Shown here: piece after piece, positions 8,673 through 17,680 of the stretch
Numbering within the stretch: position 1 is the first letter of the stretch
Layout of the letters: each line of letters begins with the position of its first letter
Origin: Fictibacillus phosphorivorans
GTDB lineage: Bacteria; Bacillota; Bacilli; Bacillales; Fictibacillaceae
Assembly (NCBI RefSeq): GCF_001619875.1
Contig: NZ_LRFC01000001.1
Location: 783,162 to 847,161, forward strand
DNA: 64,000 nucleotides
Direction of reading: 5' to 3'
Position numbers and translations under genes: made by a program
The notes under the pieces: generated by a model
What the model was told of the DNA's origin: nothing
Databases searched by the model: none
What the model saw: the letters and a program-made list of their open reading frames with translations, nothing else

Positions 8673-8697
8673 AGTAACTTGACATAGACAAGTTACT
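8673..8697. promoter_or_regulatory. Palindromic operator overlapping the doxX -35 box
   Basis: A perfect 9-bp inverted repeat, AGTAACTTG and CAAGTTACT, separated by 7 nt. It covers the -35 hexamer, the usual position for a repressor. A related half site, AAGTAAGTT, lies about 40 bp downstream. Confidence 0.7.
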
Positions 8698-8708
8698 CAT
8701 TGTAATAT
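8679..8708 (+). promoter_or_regulatory. Sigma-A promoter of doxX
   Basis: Consensus TTGACA at 8679-8684, 18-bp spacer, TAATAT at 8703-8708. The start codon is 50 bp downstream. Confidence 0.75.
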
Positions 8709-8757
8709 ACTAACATAAAGTAAGTTAAAAAATGAAAAAGAAAGAGGGAGTTATTCA

Positions 8758-9159
8758 ATGTTATCACTAGGATTGCTTATTATCCGATTAGTTGTTGGTC
8801 TTGCACTTGCCGCACATGGTGCACAAAAGTTATTTGGCTGGTTTGGTGGTTATGGCTTAAAAGGTACAGGTGGGTGGATGGAATCAATCGGCATAAAGCC
8901 TGGCTACACAATGGCATTATTAGCAGGGCTTGCTGAATTTGGAGGAGGACTTTTATTTGCTGCAGGACTTTTTACTGAAATCGGGGCGATTTTAATTGCT
9001 GGAACGATGCTTGTGGCCATTTTAAAAGTGCATTTGCAAAACGGGTTCTGGGTAACAGCTAACGGATATGAGTTCAACTTGATTTTAATCGCAGTAGTTA
9101 TTGGTGTTGCCTTAACAGGTGCAGGGGAATATTCACTGGATTACCTCTGGTTGAAATAG
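8758..9159 (+). CDS. DoxX family membrane protein
   Basis: A 133-aa four-helix membrane protein of the DoxX/YphA family. Visible markers are the N-terminal LLIIRLVVGLALAAHGAQKLFGWFGGYG signature in which HGxQKLFG is typical, then MALLAGLAEFGGGLLFAAGL. Bacillus relatives (CatD, YfiD type) are controlled by thiol- or quinone-sensing repressors and linked to electrophile resistance; the palindrome over the promoter here agrees with repressor control. No catechol dioxygenase partner lies beside it. Exact function unknown. Confidence 0.85.
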   Translation: MLSLGLLIIRLVVGLALAAHGAQKLFGWFGGYGLKGTGGWMESIGIKPGYTMALLAGLAEFGGGLLFAAGLFTEIGAILIAGTMLVAILKVHLQNGFWVTANGYEFNLILIAVVIGVALTGAGEYSLDYLWLK

Positions 9160-9185
9160 GGAATAGAATAAAAACTTACGAGTAG

Positions 9186-9213
9186 AAAACCACTTTTGAT
9201 AAGTGGTTTTTTT
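9186..9213 (+). terminator. Terminator after doxX
   Basis: AAAACCACTT and AAGTGGTTTT form a 10-bp stem on a 5-nt loop before a T tract. Confidence 0.9.
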
Positions 9214-9332
9214 CTTTGTCAAATACCATATCCTATGAGTAGAATGAGCACAGCAAAGTTGCCGCGAAACAATAGTCACATGTAGTTAAATAATTTATAA
9301 TAGTGAAGTACTTTATAAGGAGGTGACGTTCC

Positions 9333-10691
9333 TTGTTTAAAGAGATGTCAGAAAATCAGATTTTATTGTATATAATTAAAAACTTAAAAGAACTGCGCAA
9401 GAAAGAATTTCAGCTCTTAATTGATGAACTGCACCCTTATGATATAGCTAACGTGTATAAGAATCTGCCAGAGAAACACAGGCATAAGTTCGTAACGTTT
9501 TTAACAACGAGACAGATTGCTTCCTTAATTCAAGAACTTGATAGTGATCTGCAAATGGAGATTCTGCATAAACTTGGCATCGAACGGTCATCTCATATCA
9601 TGAACTTGATGGAAAACGATGATCTTGCTGATCTTCTTGGTAACTTGGACGTTAATGAGATCCAAGATTTCTTATCATCAATGAAAGCAGATGAATCCAA
9701 AACCGTTCAAAGCCTGATGCAATATGAGCCAGATACAGCTGGTGGAATCATGACAAACCGCTTTGTTTGGATTCCGCAAGTGTATACCGTGCGCGATGCG
9801 GTTGAAAAACTAAAAACATTCGCTGGCTTCGCTGAAAACATCTATTATTTATATGTGATCGATGATGATAAAAAACTGGTTGGTGTAGTTTCCTATCGTG
9901 ATCTTCTGCTAGCGGAGATGCACGAAAAAATAGAAGATATCATGTATAACAGGGTCATTTCCGTTCCTGCAGAAACTGATCAGGAAGAAGTAGCCCGAAC
10001 GATCGAGCGTTATGACTTTATCGCAGTTCCTGTAACAGATGAACAAGATCGATTGATCGGGATTGTAACGGTCGATGATGTACTCGACGTATTAATTGAA
10101 GAAGCAAACGAAGATATTGAAAAATTATCAGCAACTGGTAAATCGATTGATTTTCAAACCAGTGCACTTATCGCTTCGTATCGAAGACTTCCTTGGCTCA
10201 TCTTGCTCCTTTTTATCGGAATTCTGTCAGGAAGCATCATCAGTACGTTTGAAGGAACGATTGAAAAAGCAGTAGCGCTCACATATTTCATGCCTATGAT
10301 TGCTGGTATGACGGGAAATACGGGGACACAGTCGCTCGCCGTCGTAGTGCGCGGACTCGTGTCACATGATATAGACCGCCAGACCATTCTTAAATTAATT
10401 CTGCGTGAATTTGGTGTTGGTTTTATTATAGGTGTTACATGCGGTATTATCATTTCAATCGTAGCTTATTTGTGGAAAGGTAATCTAATTTTAGGATTTG
10501 TAGTTGGAAGCTCTTTATTCTTTACATTAATAATTGGAACATTAGCAGGAACGCTTATTCCGTTGCTGCTTTACAGACTTAAGATTGACCCCGCAGTAGC
10601 GTCTGGACCACTCATTACAACACTGAATGATATTTTTTCGCTTTTGGTCTACTTTGGTACAGCAACTATGTTCTTATCTCATTTATTGTAG
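9333..10691 (+). CDS. mgtE: Magnesium transporter MgtE
   Basis: Mg2+ channel/transporter of 452 aa. Order of domains: cytoplasmic helical N domain (about 20-130), two CBS domains (about 140-260) that gate the pore by sensing Mg2+, a plug helix, then five membrane helices from about residue 285 including the pore region MPMIAGMTGNTGTQSLAVVVRG. The TTG start is firm because a full AAGGAGGTGA lies at 9317-9326. The roughly 100-nt leader is too short for the M-box riboswitch often found before mgtE, so regulation is probably post-translational. Followed by a good terminator. Confidence 0.95.
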   Translation: MFKEMSENQILLYIIKNLKELRKKEFQLLIDELHPYDIANVYKNLPEKHRHKFVTFLTTRQIASLIQELDSDLQMEILHKLGIERSSHIMNLMENDDLADLLGNLDVNEIQDFLSSMKADESKTVQSLMQYEPDTAGGIMTNRFVWIPQVYTVRDAVEKLKTFAGFAENIYYLYVIDDDKKLVGVVSYRDLLLAEMHEKIEDIMYNRVISVPAETDQEEVARTIERYDFIAVPVTDEQDRLIGIVTVDDVLDVLIEEANEDIEKLSATGKSIDFQTSALIASYRRLPWLILLLFIGILSGSIISTFEGTIEKAVALTYFMPMIAGMTGNTGTQSLAVVVRGLVSHDIDRQTILKLILREFGVGFIIGVTCGIIISIVAYLWKGNLILGFVVGSSLFFTLIIGTLAGTLIPLLLYRLKIDPAVASGPLITTLNDIFSLLVYFGTATMFLSHLL

Positions 10692-10788
10692 GTGTTTGAA
10701 TAGAGCTTTCGTACTAGTTAAACTACATCCTTTGCTTAATAGAAACACACCGTTTCAAATGGGATAATGATATAAAACATATGTTTTT

Positions 10789-10836
10789 CCGAAATTGGTC
10801 AGCGGCTATGCCATTCGACTAATTTCGGTTTTTTTA
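10789..10836 (+). terminator. Terminator after mgtE
   Basis: CCGAAATTGGTC pairs with GACTAATTTCGG (12 bp, one G-T wobble) before a run of eight T. Confidence 0.9.
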
Positions 10837-10863
10837 CGGCTGAATCGAGCGGTTGAATCGCTA

Positions 10864-10872
10864 TGATATAAT
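10864..10872 (+). promoter_or_regulatory. Extended -10 promoter of the two-component operon
   Basis: TGATATAAT gives the TGn extended -10 with a perfect TATAAT; no good -35 is seen 17 bp upstream. It lies about 65 bp before the kinase start. Confidence 0.45.
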
Positions 10873-10935
10873 AAAATAAATTGACAGATTATTTTGATAG
10901 GTTTACCGATGATTTAGATAAAGCGGGTGAGAAAA

Positions 10936-12756
10936 TTGGAGATAAACCGAGATAGAGTAGCTAGTTCATTTATTTCACTTAATATTACAGCCGGAATAGT
11001 CATATGGATTCTAAGTCTGTTTTCAATCTCTAAAACGCCTGATCTTCTCGTTTTCTTAACGCTATTGATTTTTCTATTTATAACAGAATATTATCCAATT
11101 CCGATCTGGAAAGGGATTAGCGCATTGAGCTTTCCTTTGCTGTACACGATCGAGCTTCTTTACGGATGGGGTATAGCGGTTTTTGTTTTTGGTTTTATTG
11201 TTTGTTCTGTTCATACATTGAATCGGCGACCACTAAGGATCGTGCTCTTCAATCCATCACAGCTGATGATCAGTTTTTTTGGTGCTGTTCATCTGACAGA
11301 TCTTTTACTATCAACTTTTACCGCACAAATGAGTACGTTTTGGACGGCGGAAATACGGATGATCGGAATATCCATCTTTTATTATCTCTTCAATAATTTA
11401 ATTGTGGATATCGTGCTTCTTTTACGACCGCAAGTCTATCATTTTCAATATTGGAAAACAAAAACGATCTCAGAAACACTTGTAACGCTCTTTTCTGTTC
11501 TCTACATTACGTTAATGTTTCTGTTGGGCAGTCAAAATCGTGGGGTTGTAGATGCTTTTTCCTACATCTTTTTCTTCTCACCATTGGTCGCAATTGCACT
11601 TATCTGTTCCTTTATAGCGAGGCTGCGTCAGGAGCAAAACAGGTTGAAAGCACTTTATGATATCAGTACGACATTTAATGCTCAACTGCCTTCTAAGAAT
11701 TGGTTAAAGCAAGTGGAACTTCCTTTCTTAGAGTTTCTTGGAACAGATGCTGTTCTTCTTTTTCTCTTTGACGGAACTACATGGAAACTAGCCTACGAAA
11801 ATGGTGTTCTTTCTACGAGGAAGGATCTATCAGAGAAGATGCTCGAACATATTGAGTCTAAATCTAGAATGGTTTTGTTTAATGAGAAGAATGAAGAGAA
11901 CGGCTGGGTGTTTCATTATTTTCATAACAGCATAAAGTCGGTTGTAATCGCGCCGCTGACCATTGAGGATGAAGTTACAGGTGTCCTTCTAACAGGAAGG
12001 ACCAGAACACATTCATTTAACTCTGTTGATGAGCAATCAATGGCGACGCTTGTTAATCAACTGGCAGTTGCGTGGAAATCCAAACTGCTGATCTCTGAAC
12101 GTGAAAAACGGGTGCTGTTAGAAGAAAGGAACAGAATTGCCCGTGAAATTCACGATGGTATTGCACAAACGTTGGCCGGGTCTGTTATGCAGCTTGAAAC
12201 GGCTCAGCGCGTTTTTGAACAAAAGCCTGAGAGAACAAAGCAGCTTGTAGCGGTTAGTACTGAGAAATTAAGGGGAAGTTTAAAGGACTTGCGAGAATCG
12301 ATCTACGCACTGCGTCCATATCCAACCGAACGAATTGGGCTTCATCAAGCCATTGGAGCCAAGGTTAAAGCAATAAAAGATGAAGGTCACAGCGTTCATA
12401 TCCGGTTCCAAGAGCGCGGTACTAGGTATCCGCTTAGTACAATGGTAGAGAAAGTCATTTTTGATATCTTTCAAGAAAGTCTTCATAACACGCTGAAGCA
12501 TGCAGATGCAAGTAAAGTGGAAATTCTTTTAAGCTACTCTAAAGAACAAGTCACTTTTAAGATAAAAGACGACGGGAAAGGTTTTTCGCTTTTTGAATCG
12601 ATGATCAAAGCGAGGCAAGAACCCCATTATGGCATTTTGAACATGAATGAATTATCCGAGAGTTTAGGTGCATCCCTTCACATTGACTCTGCAAAAGGAA
12701 AGGGAACCGAAATTAAATTACACATTCCTCAAATCGAATCCAAGGAGGCTTTTTAA
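10936..12756 (+). CDS. Membrane sensor histidine kinase, NarL/DesK type with GAF domain
   Basis: A 606-aa kinase. The first 220 residues hold six to seven membrane helices, then a GAF domain (about 235-385), a HisKA_3 dimerisation domain with phosphoacceptor His in [16 protein letters not shown], and a HATPase_c domain with [15 protein letters not shown] (N box) and IKDDGKGF (G1). TTG 10936 is preferred because GCGGGTGAG provides a spaced binding site; GTG 10927, three codons earlier, lies inside that site. The response regulator follows by 1 nt. The multi-helix sensor suggests a membrane or lipophilic signal, but the stimulus is unknown. Confidence 0.9.
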   Translation: MEINRDRVASSFISLNITAGIVIWILSLFSISKTPDLLVFLTLLIFLFITEYYPIPIWKGISALSFPLLYTIELLYGWGIAVFVFGFIVCSVHTLNRRPLRIVLFNPSQLMISFFGAVHLTDLLLSTFTAQMSTFWTAEIRMIGISIFYYLFNNLIVDIVLLLRPQVYHFQYWKTKTISETLVTLFSVLYITLMFLLGSQNRGVVDAFSYIFFFSPLVAIALICSFIARLRQEQNRLKALYDISTTFNAQLPSKNWLKQVELPFLEFLGTDAVLLFLFDGTTWKLAYENGVLSTRKDLSEKMLEHIESKSRMVLFNEKNEENGWVFHYFHNSIKSVVIAPLTIEDEVTGVLLTGRTRTHSFNSVDEQSMATLVNQLAVAWKSKLLISEREKRVLLEERNRIAREIHDGIAQTLAGSVMQLETAQRVFEQKPERTKQLVAVSTEKLRGSLKDLRESIYALRPYPTERIGLHQAIGAKVKAIKDEGHSVHIRFQERGTRYPLSTMVEKVIFDIFQESLHNTLKHADASKVEILLSYSKEQVTFKIKDDGKGFSLFESMIKARQEPHYGILNMNELSESLGASLHIDSAKGKGTEIKLHIPQIESKEAF

Positions 12757-12757
12757 T

Positions 12758-13396
12758 ATGATTTCTATATTACTTGTAGATGACCATGCTATTTTACGAG
12801 ATGGATTAAAGAACATCTTATCCTTTGAAGATGATATCAAGGTTGTAGGTGAATCTATTTCAGGTGAGGAAGCGTTAACTGCAGCTCAAGAATTAATGCC
12901 GGATGTTATCATTATGGATATTAACTTGCCAGGAATGAACGGCGTGGAAACAACATCTGTTATAAAAGCGAAGCATCCGAACATTCGTATTCTTGTTCTG
13001 ACTATGTACACACATGACGAATATTTACTTGCTGCTTTAAAAGCCGGAGCAGATGGCTATTTGTTAAAAGATGCTCCATCCGAACATGTGGTCGATGCCA
13101 TACATGCAGTTTATAGAGGGGAATCAATGATTACCCCAAGAATGACAAAGAAACTAGTAAACATCCACCTTCAGCAGACACAAGTAAAACAAGACGAATC
13201 CAACTTGACTGACCGTGAGCAGGAAGTGTTGATCGGGTTAGTCGAAGGTTTAAGCAATAAAGAAATTGCTGATAAACTGTTTATTAGTGATAAGACAGTA
13301 AAAATCCATGTAAGTAAGATATTTAAGAAGCTTGAAGTGAAAAGCCGCTCTCAAGCTGTTATCTATGCCGTACAAAATCAGCTCGTACCGATGTAA
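12758..13396 (+). CDS. NarL/LuxR-type response regulator
   Basis: A 212-aa DNA-binding response regulator. Receiver domain 1-120 with acidic pair DDHAILRDG, phosphoacceptor Asp in [12 protein letters not shown], Thr in LTMYTHDE and Lys in LLKDAPSE; LuxR-type helix-turn-helix at 148-205 ([37 protein letters not shown] in outline). The start is set by AAGGAGG at 12742-12748; an upstream in-frame extension would lie inside the kinase gene. Tight spacing to the kinase makes this its cognate partner. Target genes unknown. Confidence 0.93.
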   Translation: MISILLVDDHAILRDGLKNILSFEDDIKVVGESISGEEALTAAQELMPDVIIMDINLPGMNGVETTSVIKAKHPNIRILVLTMYTHDEYLLAALKAGADGYLLKDAPSEHVVDAIHAVYRGESMITPRMTKKLVNIHLQQTQVKQDESNLTDREQEVLIGLVEGLSNKEIADKLFISDKTVKIHVSKIFKKLEVKSRSQAVIYAVQNQLVPM

Positions 13397-13399
13397 ACC

Positions 13400-13427
13400 A
13401 AACCAGTCTGCTTGGCTGGTTTTTTTG
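13400..13427 (+). terminator. Terminator of the two-component operon
   Basis: AAACCAG and CTGGTTT form the stem, loop of 9 nt, followed by a T tract, directly behind the regulator stop codon. Confidence 0.8.
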
Positions 13428-13532
13428 TTGCGTACAATAGTCAAAAAAAACTATCAGATCACATTGAAAAAAATGTTGCATTTTTCCAATTGTCAGCTAA
13501 AATATATAAAAACATAGGGAGGAGAAGAACAG

Positions 13533-14360
13533 ATGATAATTAAGACGGATCAAACCTGGCATGAAAAAGTAATCGACTATCTAAGTGAAGAGCCTGCTCT
13601 AAATTTATTTATTATTGCAGACATTGAAAACTTTGGCTATGAAACTGAATTTCAGGAAATCTGGGCTGATGTGGATGAAGACGGGGCAATAACAGGTATT
13701 CTTCTCCGTTACATGGGTAACTATCTGCCTTATGCAAAAGGAAGTATTAATGCCAAAGCATTTTCAGAGATTATTAATAACGATCACAATTATGAAATGC
13801 TTTCCGGCAAAAGGGAAATAACCGAACAGTTTCGGCCATATGTAGCTTTTGAGCGAACAAAAGAAACTTATTTTGCTGAACTAAGAGAGGCTCAATACTT
13901 AAACAAAAGCATTTCCCGAGAAAATATTCTTCTAGCCGATCTCTCAGATGTAGATAGCATTATGGAGTTAAGATACATGATAAAAGAGTTTGACATTCGG
14001 CCAACAGCTAAAGAAAGCTTGGAACAAGCGTTATCTACTAAAACAGGCCGTACCTATTTAATAAAGGATCATGATAAGGTCGTTTCTTGTGCATCTTCAA
14101 CGGCTGAGAATTCATTATCAGCCATGATTGTGGGCGTGTGTTCGCATCCGGATAAAAGAAATCAAGGTCTTGCATCACTATGCATGGAAGCGCTGTGTCA
14201 GGACATCTTGGCTGAAGGGAAAGCACTTTGTCTTTTTTACGATAATCCAAAAGCAGGATCCATCTATAAGCGATTAGGATTTCAGGATATCGGATTTTGG
14301 AGCATGAATTATCCACTGCGTCATTCCTTGCCAGAACAGAAAACTACACTTGTGAAATAA
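13533..14360 (+). CDS. GNAT family N-acetyltransferase
   Basis: A 275-aa protein with a C-terminal GNAT domain (about 130-265). The acetyl-CoA pyrophosphate loop is visible in VGVCSHPDKRNQGLASLCMEAL, and CLFYDNPKAGSIYKRLGFQDIG is the typical final strand-helix segment. The N-terminal half is a second, more diverged GNAT-like fold. Substrate cannot be deduced. GGGAGGAGAAG before the ATG fixes the start. Single gene. Confidence 0.85.
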   Translation: MIIKTDQTWHEKVIDYLSEEPALNLFIIADIENFGYETEFQEIWADVDEDGAITGILLRYMGNYLPYAKGSINAKAFSEIINNDHNYEMLSGKREITEQFRPYVAFERTKETYFAELREAQYLNKSISRENILLADLSDVDSIMELRYMIKEFDIRPTAKESLEQALSTKTGRTYLIKDHDKVVSCASSTAENSLSAMIVGVCSHPDKRNQGLASLCMEALCQDILAEGKALCLFYDNPKAGSIYKRLGFQDIGFWSMNYPLRHSLPEQKTTLVK

Positions 14361-14441
14361 AAGACAGTTTTTGAAAGATGGCTATATTGCCAGCACTTCA
14401 TGTTCTACAGGGAAAATATATCATTGTTGATGAAGATTTGT

Positions 14442-14476
14442 GCTCGTTCAGCGGGTGGTAAGCACGCTGGACGAGC
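14442..14476. repeat. GCTCGTTC-family hairpin
   Basis: GCTCGTTCAGCG (14442-14453) and CGCTGGACGAGC (14465-14476) form an 11-of-12-bp dyad around an 11-nt loop. No T tract follows, so it is not a classical terminator. It is related to the repeats at 881-958 and 63935-63970. Confidence 0.7.
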
Positions 14477-14518
14477 GCCATCCGAGAAATACGACAACCA
14501 AAGACGAAATAAGCAAAT

Positions 14519-14560
14519 AAAAAGACGGCAGGGGAACAATAATGTTCCCTGCCGTCTTTT
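14519..14560. terminator. Bidirectional terminator between convergent genes
   Basis: A stem of about 18 bp with one bulged G (AAAAGACGGCAGGGGAACA against TGTTCCCTGCCGTCTTTT) is flanked by A on the left and T on the right. It can stop the GNAT transcript on the plus strand and the MFS transcript on the minus strand. Confidence 0.9.
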
Positions 14561-14568
14561 CTATCCAG

Positions 14569-16188
14569 TTATCCCAGCTTTCGCTCCGCTGCTTGTTCTT
14601 TTGATGCAGTTTTCTCTTCATTGGACGTTCTTAACGGAATTTCTTTTAAGAAAAAGAAAGTAAGCAAGAACGCAGATCCAATTACGATAGCACCCGTTAA
14701 GAAACCGCCGTTTAAGGCATAACTTAGTGACCCACGCAAGATTTCTAAAACTTGTTTGATAAAAGCAAGTGACTCAGGTGGCAGCGCACTAAACTTTTCA
14801 AGCACTGCACCTTGATTTAAAAGCACTTGTGGGTTTGCCAGTTCTTTAATCTGCTCACCCATCTGAGGTGAGATGTTAGGTGTTGATGCAATTAATTTTT
14901 GAGTTTCTTTGTTAAAGTGGTCAGTAAGTGAATTGTTCATAACACTTCCCATAATTGAAACACCAATTGTCCCTCCTAACTGTCTGAACAGCTGAACGGA
15001 TGAAGTCGCAACACCCAAATATTTATGTTCGATCGCATTTTGTACAGTTAATGTAAAGATAGGAAAAGCAATACCTAATCCTGAACCCACTAAGATCATG
15101 TTAAGAATAGCAGTTGTATTTGTCGTCTCGGTATCCATAAAATGCATGCTCGTCATACCGCTTACCATGATGAAAAGTCCAAGCAAGGCAAGCTTTTTGT
15201 ACTTTCCGGTCTTTGTTACAATCTGTCCGCTTATCGTACTTCCGGCAACCATCGCGAGCGTAAGAGGCATCATCACAAATCCGGATTTAGTAGCAGAAGT
15301 ACCCATTACCCCTTGAATAAAGAAAGGCATATACATGATTGATCCAAACATTCCAGCCCCTAAAAAGAAACCGATGATGTTAGAAACCGTAAACACCTTA
15401 TTCTTAAACATATCAAGCGGAAGCACTGGGCTAGTGACACGCTTTTCTGTACGAATAAATAAGAAGAAAGCAACAATTGTTACGGCAAATAGTCCGATGA
15501 TTTCAGGTGATACCCAGTCATATTGATTTCCTGCCCAAGTAAAAGAAAGCAAAAGAGGGACCATTGTAAGTGTCAAGAGAAGAGAACCTGTGTAATCAAT
15601 GGACTCTTTCTCTTTTCTTTGTACAGATGGAAACAAAAAATGGATAGCCAGAAAAGCAACTAAACCAAACGGAAGGAAGATCCAGAACACCCAATGCCAA
15701 TGGAAGTGATCAACGATATATCCTCCTAATGTTGGACCGAACACACTTGCTAACCCGAAAACACTGCTCATGATTCCCTGCCATTTGCCTCGTTCGCGAG
15801 GAGGGAATAAATCACCAACAGCTGTAAAAGCGGTTGACATGATCATCCCGCCTCCAAACCCTTGAATACCTCGATAAGCAATAAGCTCAAGGATGCTTCC
15901 GGATACACCGCACAACAGCGATCCTACACTAAAAACACCAATCCCTAAAAGGATAAAAGGCTTTCTGCCGTATATGTCAGACAGTTTACCAACCAAGATG
16001 GCTGTAATGCTAGAAGTCAGCATGAAGATTGTAAAAACCCAGCTGTAATATTCAATCCCGCCAAGATCAGCAATGATTTTTGGCAGTGATGTACCAACGA
16101 TTGTTTGGTTTAAGGCAGCAAAAAGCATAGCTGCCATTATGGAAAGCATGATAATGACTTTCCTTCGCATTTCTAAATGTTCCATCAT
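14569..16188 (-). CDS. MFS drug:H+ antiporter, DHA2 (EmrB/QacA) family
   Basis: A 539-aa, 14-helix efflux pump. DHA2 marks: FAALNQTIVGTSLPKII in helix 1, the motif A loop GKLSDIYGRKPF, and motif C-like FGLASVFGPTLGGYIVD. A long extracytoplasmic loop lies before the last helix. GGAGGCGAC precedes an ATG-ATG start. It is downstream of a marR gene on the same strand, separated by a hairpin with a T tract, so expression probably depends on both the MarR repressor and read-through. Substrates unknown. Confidence 0.9.
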   Translation of the reverse strand: MMEHLEMRRKVIIMLSIMAAMLFAALNQTIVGTSLPKIIADLGGIEYYSWVFTIFMLTSSITAILVGKLSDIYGRKPFILLGIGVFSVGSLLCGVSGSILELIAYRGIQGFGGGMIMSTAFTAVGDLFPPRERGKWQGIMSSVFGLASVFGPTLGGYIVDHFHWHWVFWIFLPFGLVAFLAIHFLFPSVQRKEKESIDYTGSLLLTLTMVPLLLSFTWAGNQYDWVSPEIIGLFAVTIVAFFLFIRTEKRVTSPVLPLDMFKNKVFTVSNIIGFFLGAGMFGSIMYMPFFIQGVMGTSATKSGFVMMPLTLAMVAGSTISGQIVTKTGKYKKLALLGLFIMVSGMTSMHFMDTETTNTTAILNMILVGSGLGIAFPIFTLTVQNAIEHKYLGVATSSVQLFRQLGGTIGVSIMGSVMNNSLTDHFNKETQKLIASTPNISPQMGEQIKELANPQVLLNQGAVLEKFSALPPESLAFIKQVLEILRGSLSYALNGGFLTGAIVIGSAFLLTFFFLKEIPLRTSNEEKTASKEQAAERKLG

Positions 16189-16235
16189 GTCGCCTCCTAT
16201 TCATGTGATAAATAGTTAATAAAGTGAAGTATCAT

Positions 16236-16273
16236 CAAAAAGCAAAACTGCTTTAACTAATCCAGCAGTTTTG
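16236..16273 (-). terminator. Intra-operon terminator between marR and the efflux gene
   Basis: On the minus strand a 10-bp perfect stem (CAAAACTGCT with AGCAGTTTTG) straddles the marR stop codon and is followed by CTTTTT. It would reduce transcription of the MFS gene relative to marR. Confidence 0.7.
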
Positions 16274-16694
16274 TTGAAGATGCTATCATGCGTTTCATGT
16301 CTTCATCAGTAAGGTTAGCAAACTTTTCCCCTAAATACTTGTTTTTAATATCGTCCATTTTTTTAGCGATATCTTTGCCATCTTCTGTAATTTCCAAGTA
16401 AACAATTCTTCGGTCAGAATCTGATCGAACACGCTGTATATAGTTTTTTCCAACTAGGCGGTCTGTAACAGCGGTTATATGGCTGGATGACACCTTTAAT
16501 TCATTAGCAATTTCAGACGCCATTAAAGGACTCTGAATAAATAGAGTCTGCAATACAGCAAATTCGTTGCTTGGTATATAATCCGAGTACACTTCGTTCA
16601 GACCTTTTCGCAACGTCCGAAAAAGTCTTCGTAAACTCATTTCAAGGTCACGTTCTAATTCATTTCTTTCTTGTGATTGCTCTCTGTTCTCCAT
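16257..16694 (-). CDS. MarR family transcriptional regulator
   Basis: A 145-aa winged-helix dimer. The DNA-binding part is at about 50-110: ALMASEIANELKVSSSHITAVTDRLVGKNYIQR, then the wing RVRSDSDRRIVYLEITEDG with the conserved D-x-R motif. First gene of the pair with the MFS pump, hence its likely local repressor, released by pump substrates. The promoter region upstream is AT-rich, with TATCATATACTAG on the minus strand, but I cannot define an operator. Confidence 0.9.
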   Translation of the reverse strand: MENREQSQERNELERDLEMSLRRLFRTLRKGLNEVYSDYIPSNEFAVLQTLFIQSPLMASEIANELKVSSSHITAVTDRLVGKNYIQRVRSDSDRRIVYLEITEDGKDIAKKMDDIKNKYLGEKFANLTDEDMKRMIASSTKLLD

Positions 16695-16782
16695 CTTAAC
16701 ACCCTTGCTTTTTGTTTCTTCTACTAGTATATGATAATTTATATTTAATAAGAAAGAAAGTAAAAGGTTTGAGGAGAAGGAA

Positions 16783-16893
16783 ATGATGAAGAATTCTACG
16801 TTGTTTTTTGTACTTTTAGGATTTGGTTTTTTAATCGGAATTGCATATTGGGTTTGGGCAATTACTACGCAATCACAGCCTGGTGGGATGTAA
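16783..16893 (+). CDS. 36-residue single-pass membrane protein
   Basis: Small ORF with a very good site, GAGGAGAAGGAA, right before an ATG-ATG start. The product is a few polar residues, one hydrophobic helix (about residues 6-27: LFFVLLGFGFLIGIAYWVWAI in outline) and a short tail TTQSQPGGM. No family recognised. It sits between the divergent marR promoter region and the amidase gene, with a weak terminator after it. The composition is that of small accessory subunits or membrane regulators, but no role can be assigned. Confidence 0.65.
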   Translation: MMKNSTLFFVLLGFGFLIGIAYWVWAITTQSQPGGM

Positions 16894-16948
16894 AAGCTTG
16901 TTTGAAACTTTTAATGATAAAAAACACTTTGGAAAAGAGACAAAAAAA

Positions 16949-16973
16949 TCGAGCCGCTCATGGCTCTTTTTTT
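16949..16973 (+). terminator. Short terminator after the small membrane protein gene
   Basis: GAGCC and GGCTC form a 5- to 6-bp stem before a run of seven T. Short stem, moderate strength. Confidence 0.55.
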
Positions 16974-17023
16974 GTACTTTAAAACATTTATAAAGTGGGT
17001 GTGATAGTAATGGAGGTGTAAAG

Positions 17024-17680
17024 ATGAAAGAAAAATATCAAATTACCAACCGATTCATAAAAAAAGAATGGAGACAACGTCCAGGCGGGAATCGAATTCC
17101 TAAGTTTGCTGTAGCTCATGATACGGGTAACGCTGGTTCGACGGCTCAGCAAAACTATAATTATTTCAATAGCAAAAACCTAGAAGCATCCGCGCATGTC
17201 TTTATCGATGATAAACAAATCCTTATAATCATTCCTTTACATGAAAAAGCATGGCATGTGCGATCTGATGTATCTGATGCAAATGAATGGGGAATCGGCG
17301 TTGAACTTTGCTACGGTGGTGCCATTCAATTTCAAGAAGCATATAAACGGTATGTCTGGTTTTTTGCTTATTTATGTGAGTTGTATCAATGGGACCCTGA
17401 ACGTCATATCAAGGGCCACTACCAACTAGATCCAAAGAGGCGAACAGATCCGCTGAATAGTTTTCATCAATATAATAAGACGTTCCCTTTTTTTATAGAG
17501 GATATTAAATACGAAAAAAAGAAACGAACTGTCCAAACAGAAGAATTTAAAGAAACCGTAACTTCACCTGGAAAGCTTTTTAAGGTGCAAATTGGAGCAT
17601 TCTCTTCTCGAGAAAACGCTGAAAAGCTTGCATTGAAAGCAAAAGCAGCGGGATTTGCTGTTCATATCGATCACCTTTAA
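17024..17680 (+). CDS. N-acetylmuramoyl-L-alanine amidase with C-terminal SPOR-like repeat
   Basis: Peptidoglycan amidase (Amidase_2/PGRP fold), 218 aa. Zinc ligands are expected at His in AVAHDTGN and His in IKGHYQLDPKRRTDP; SAHVFIDDKQI, KAWHV and GIGVELCYGG are the core motifs shared with CwlA/XlyB-type enzymes. Residues 184-216 are one 35-residue SPOR-type repeat (LFKVQIGAFSSRENAEKL), half of a full SPOR domain. There is no signal peptide, so export would need lysis, holin-like help or mother-cell release; this fits a sporulation or phage-derived enzyme. The stop codon overlaps that of the convergent gene. Confidence 0.85.
   Translation: MKEKYQITNRFIKKEWRQRPGGNRIPKFAVAHDTGNAGSTAQQNYNYFNSKNLEASAHVFIDDKQILIIIPLHEKAWHVRSDVSDANEWGIGVELCYGGAIQFQEAYKRYVWFFAYLCELYQWDPERHIKGHYQLDPKRRTDPLNSFHQYNKTFPFFIEDIKYEKKKRTVQTEEFKETVTSPGKLFKVQIGAFSSRENAEKLALKAKAAGFAVHIDHL

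Noticed and set aside
9214..9332. Possible M-box Mg2+ riboswitch before mgtE
   Set aside because: The leader is only about 100 nt and lacks the conserved M-box segments and a terminator; only a ribosome binding site is clear.
14442..14476. GCTCGTTC hairpin as terminator of the GNAT gene
   Set aside because: No T tract follows; the strong bidirectional hairpin at 14519-14560 does this job.
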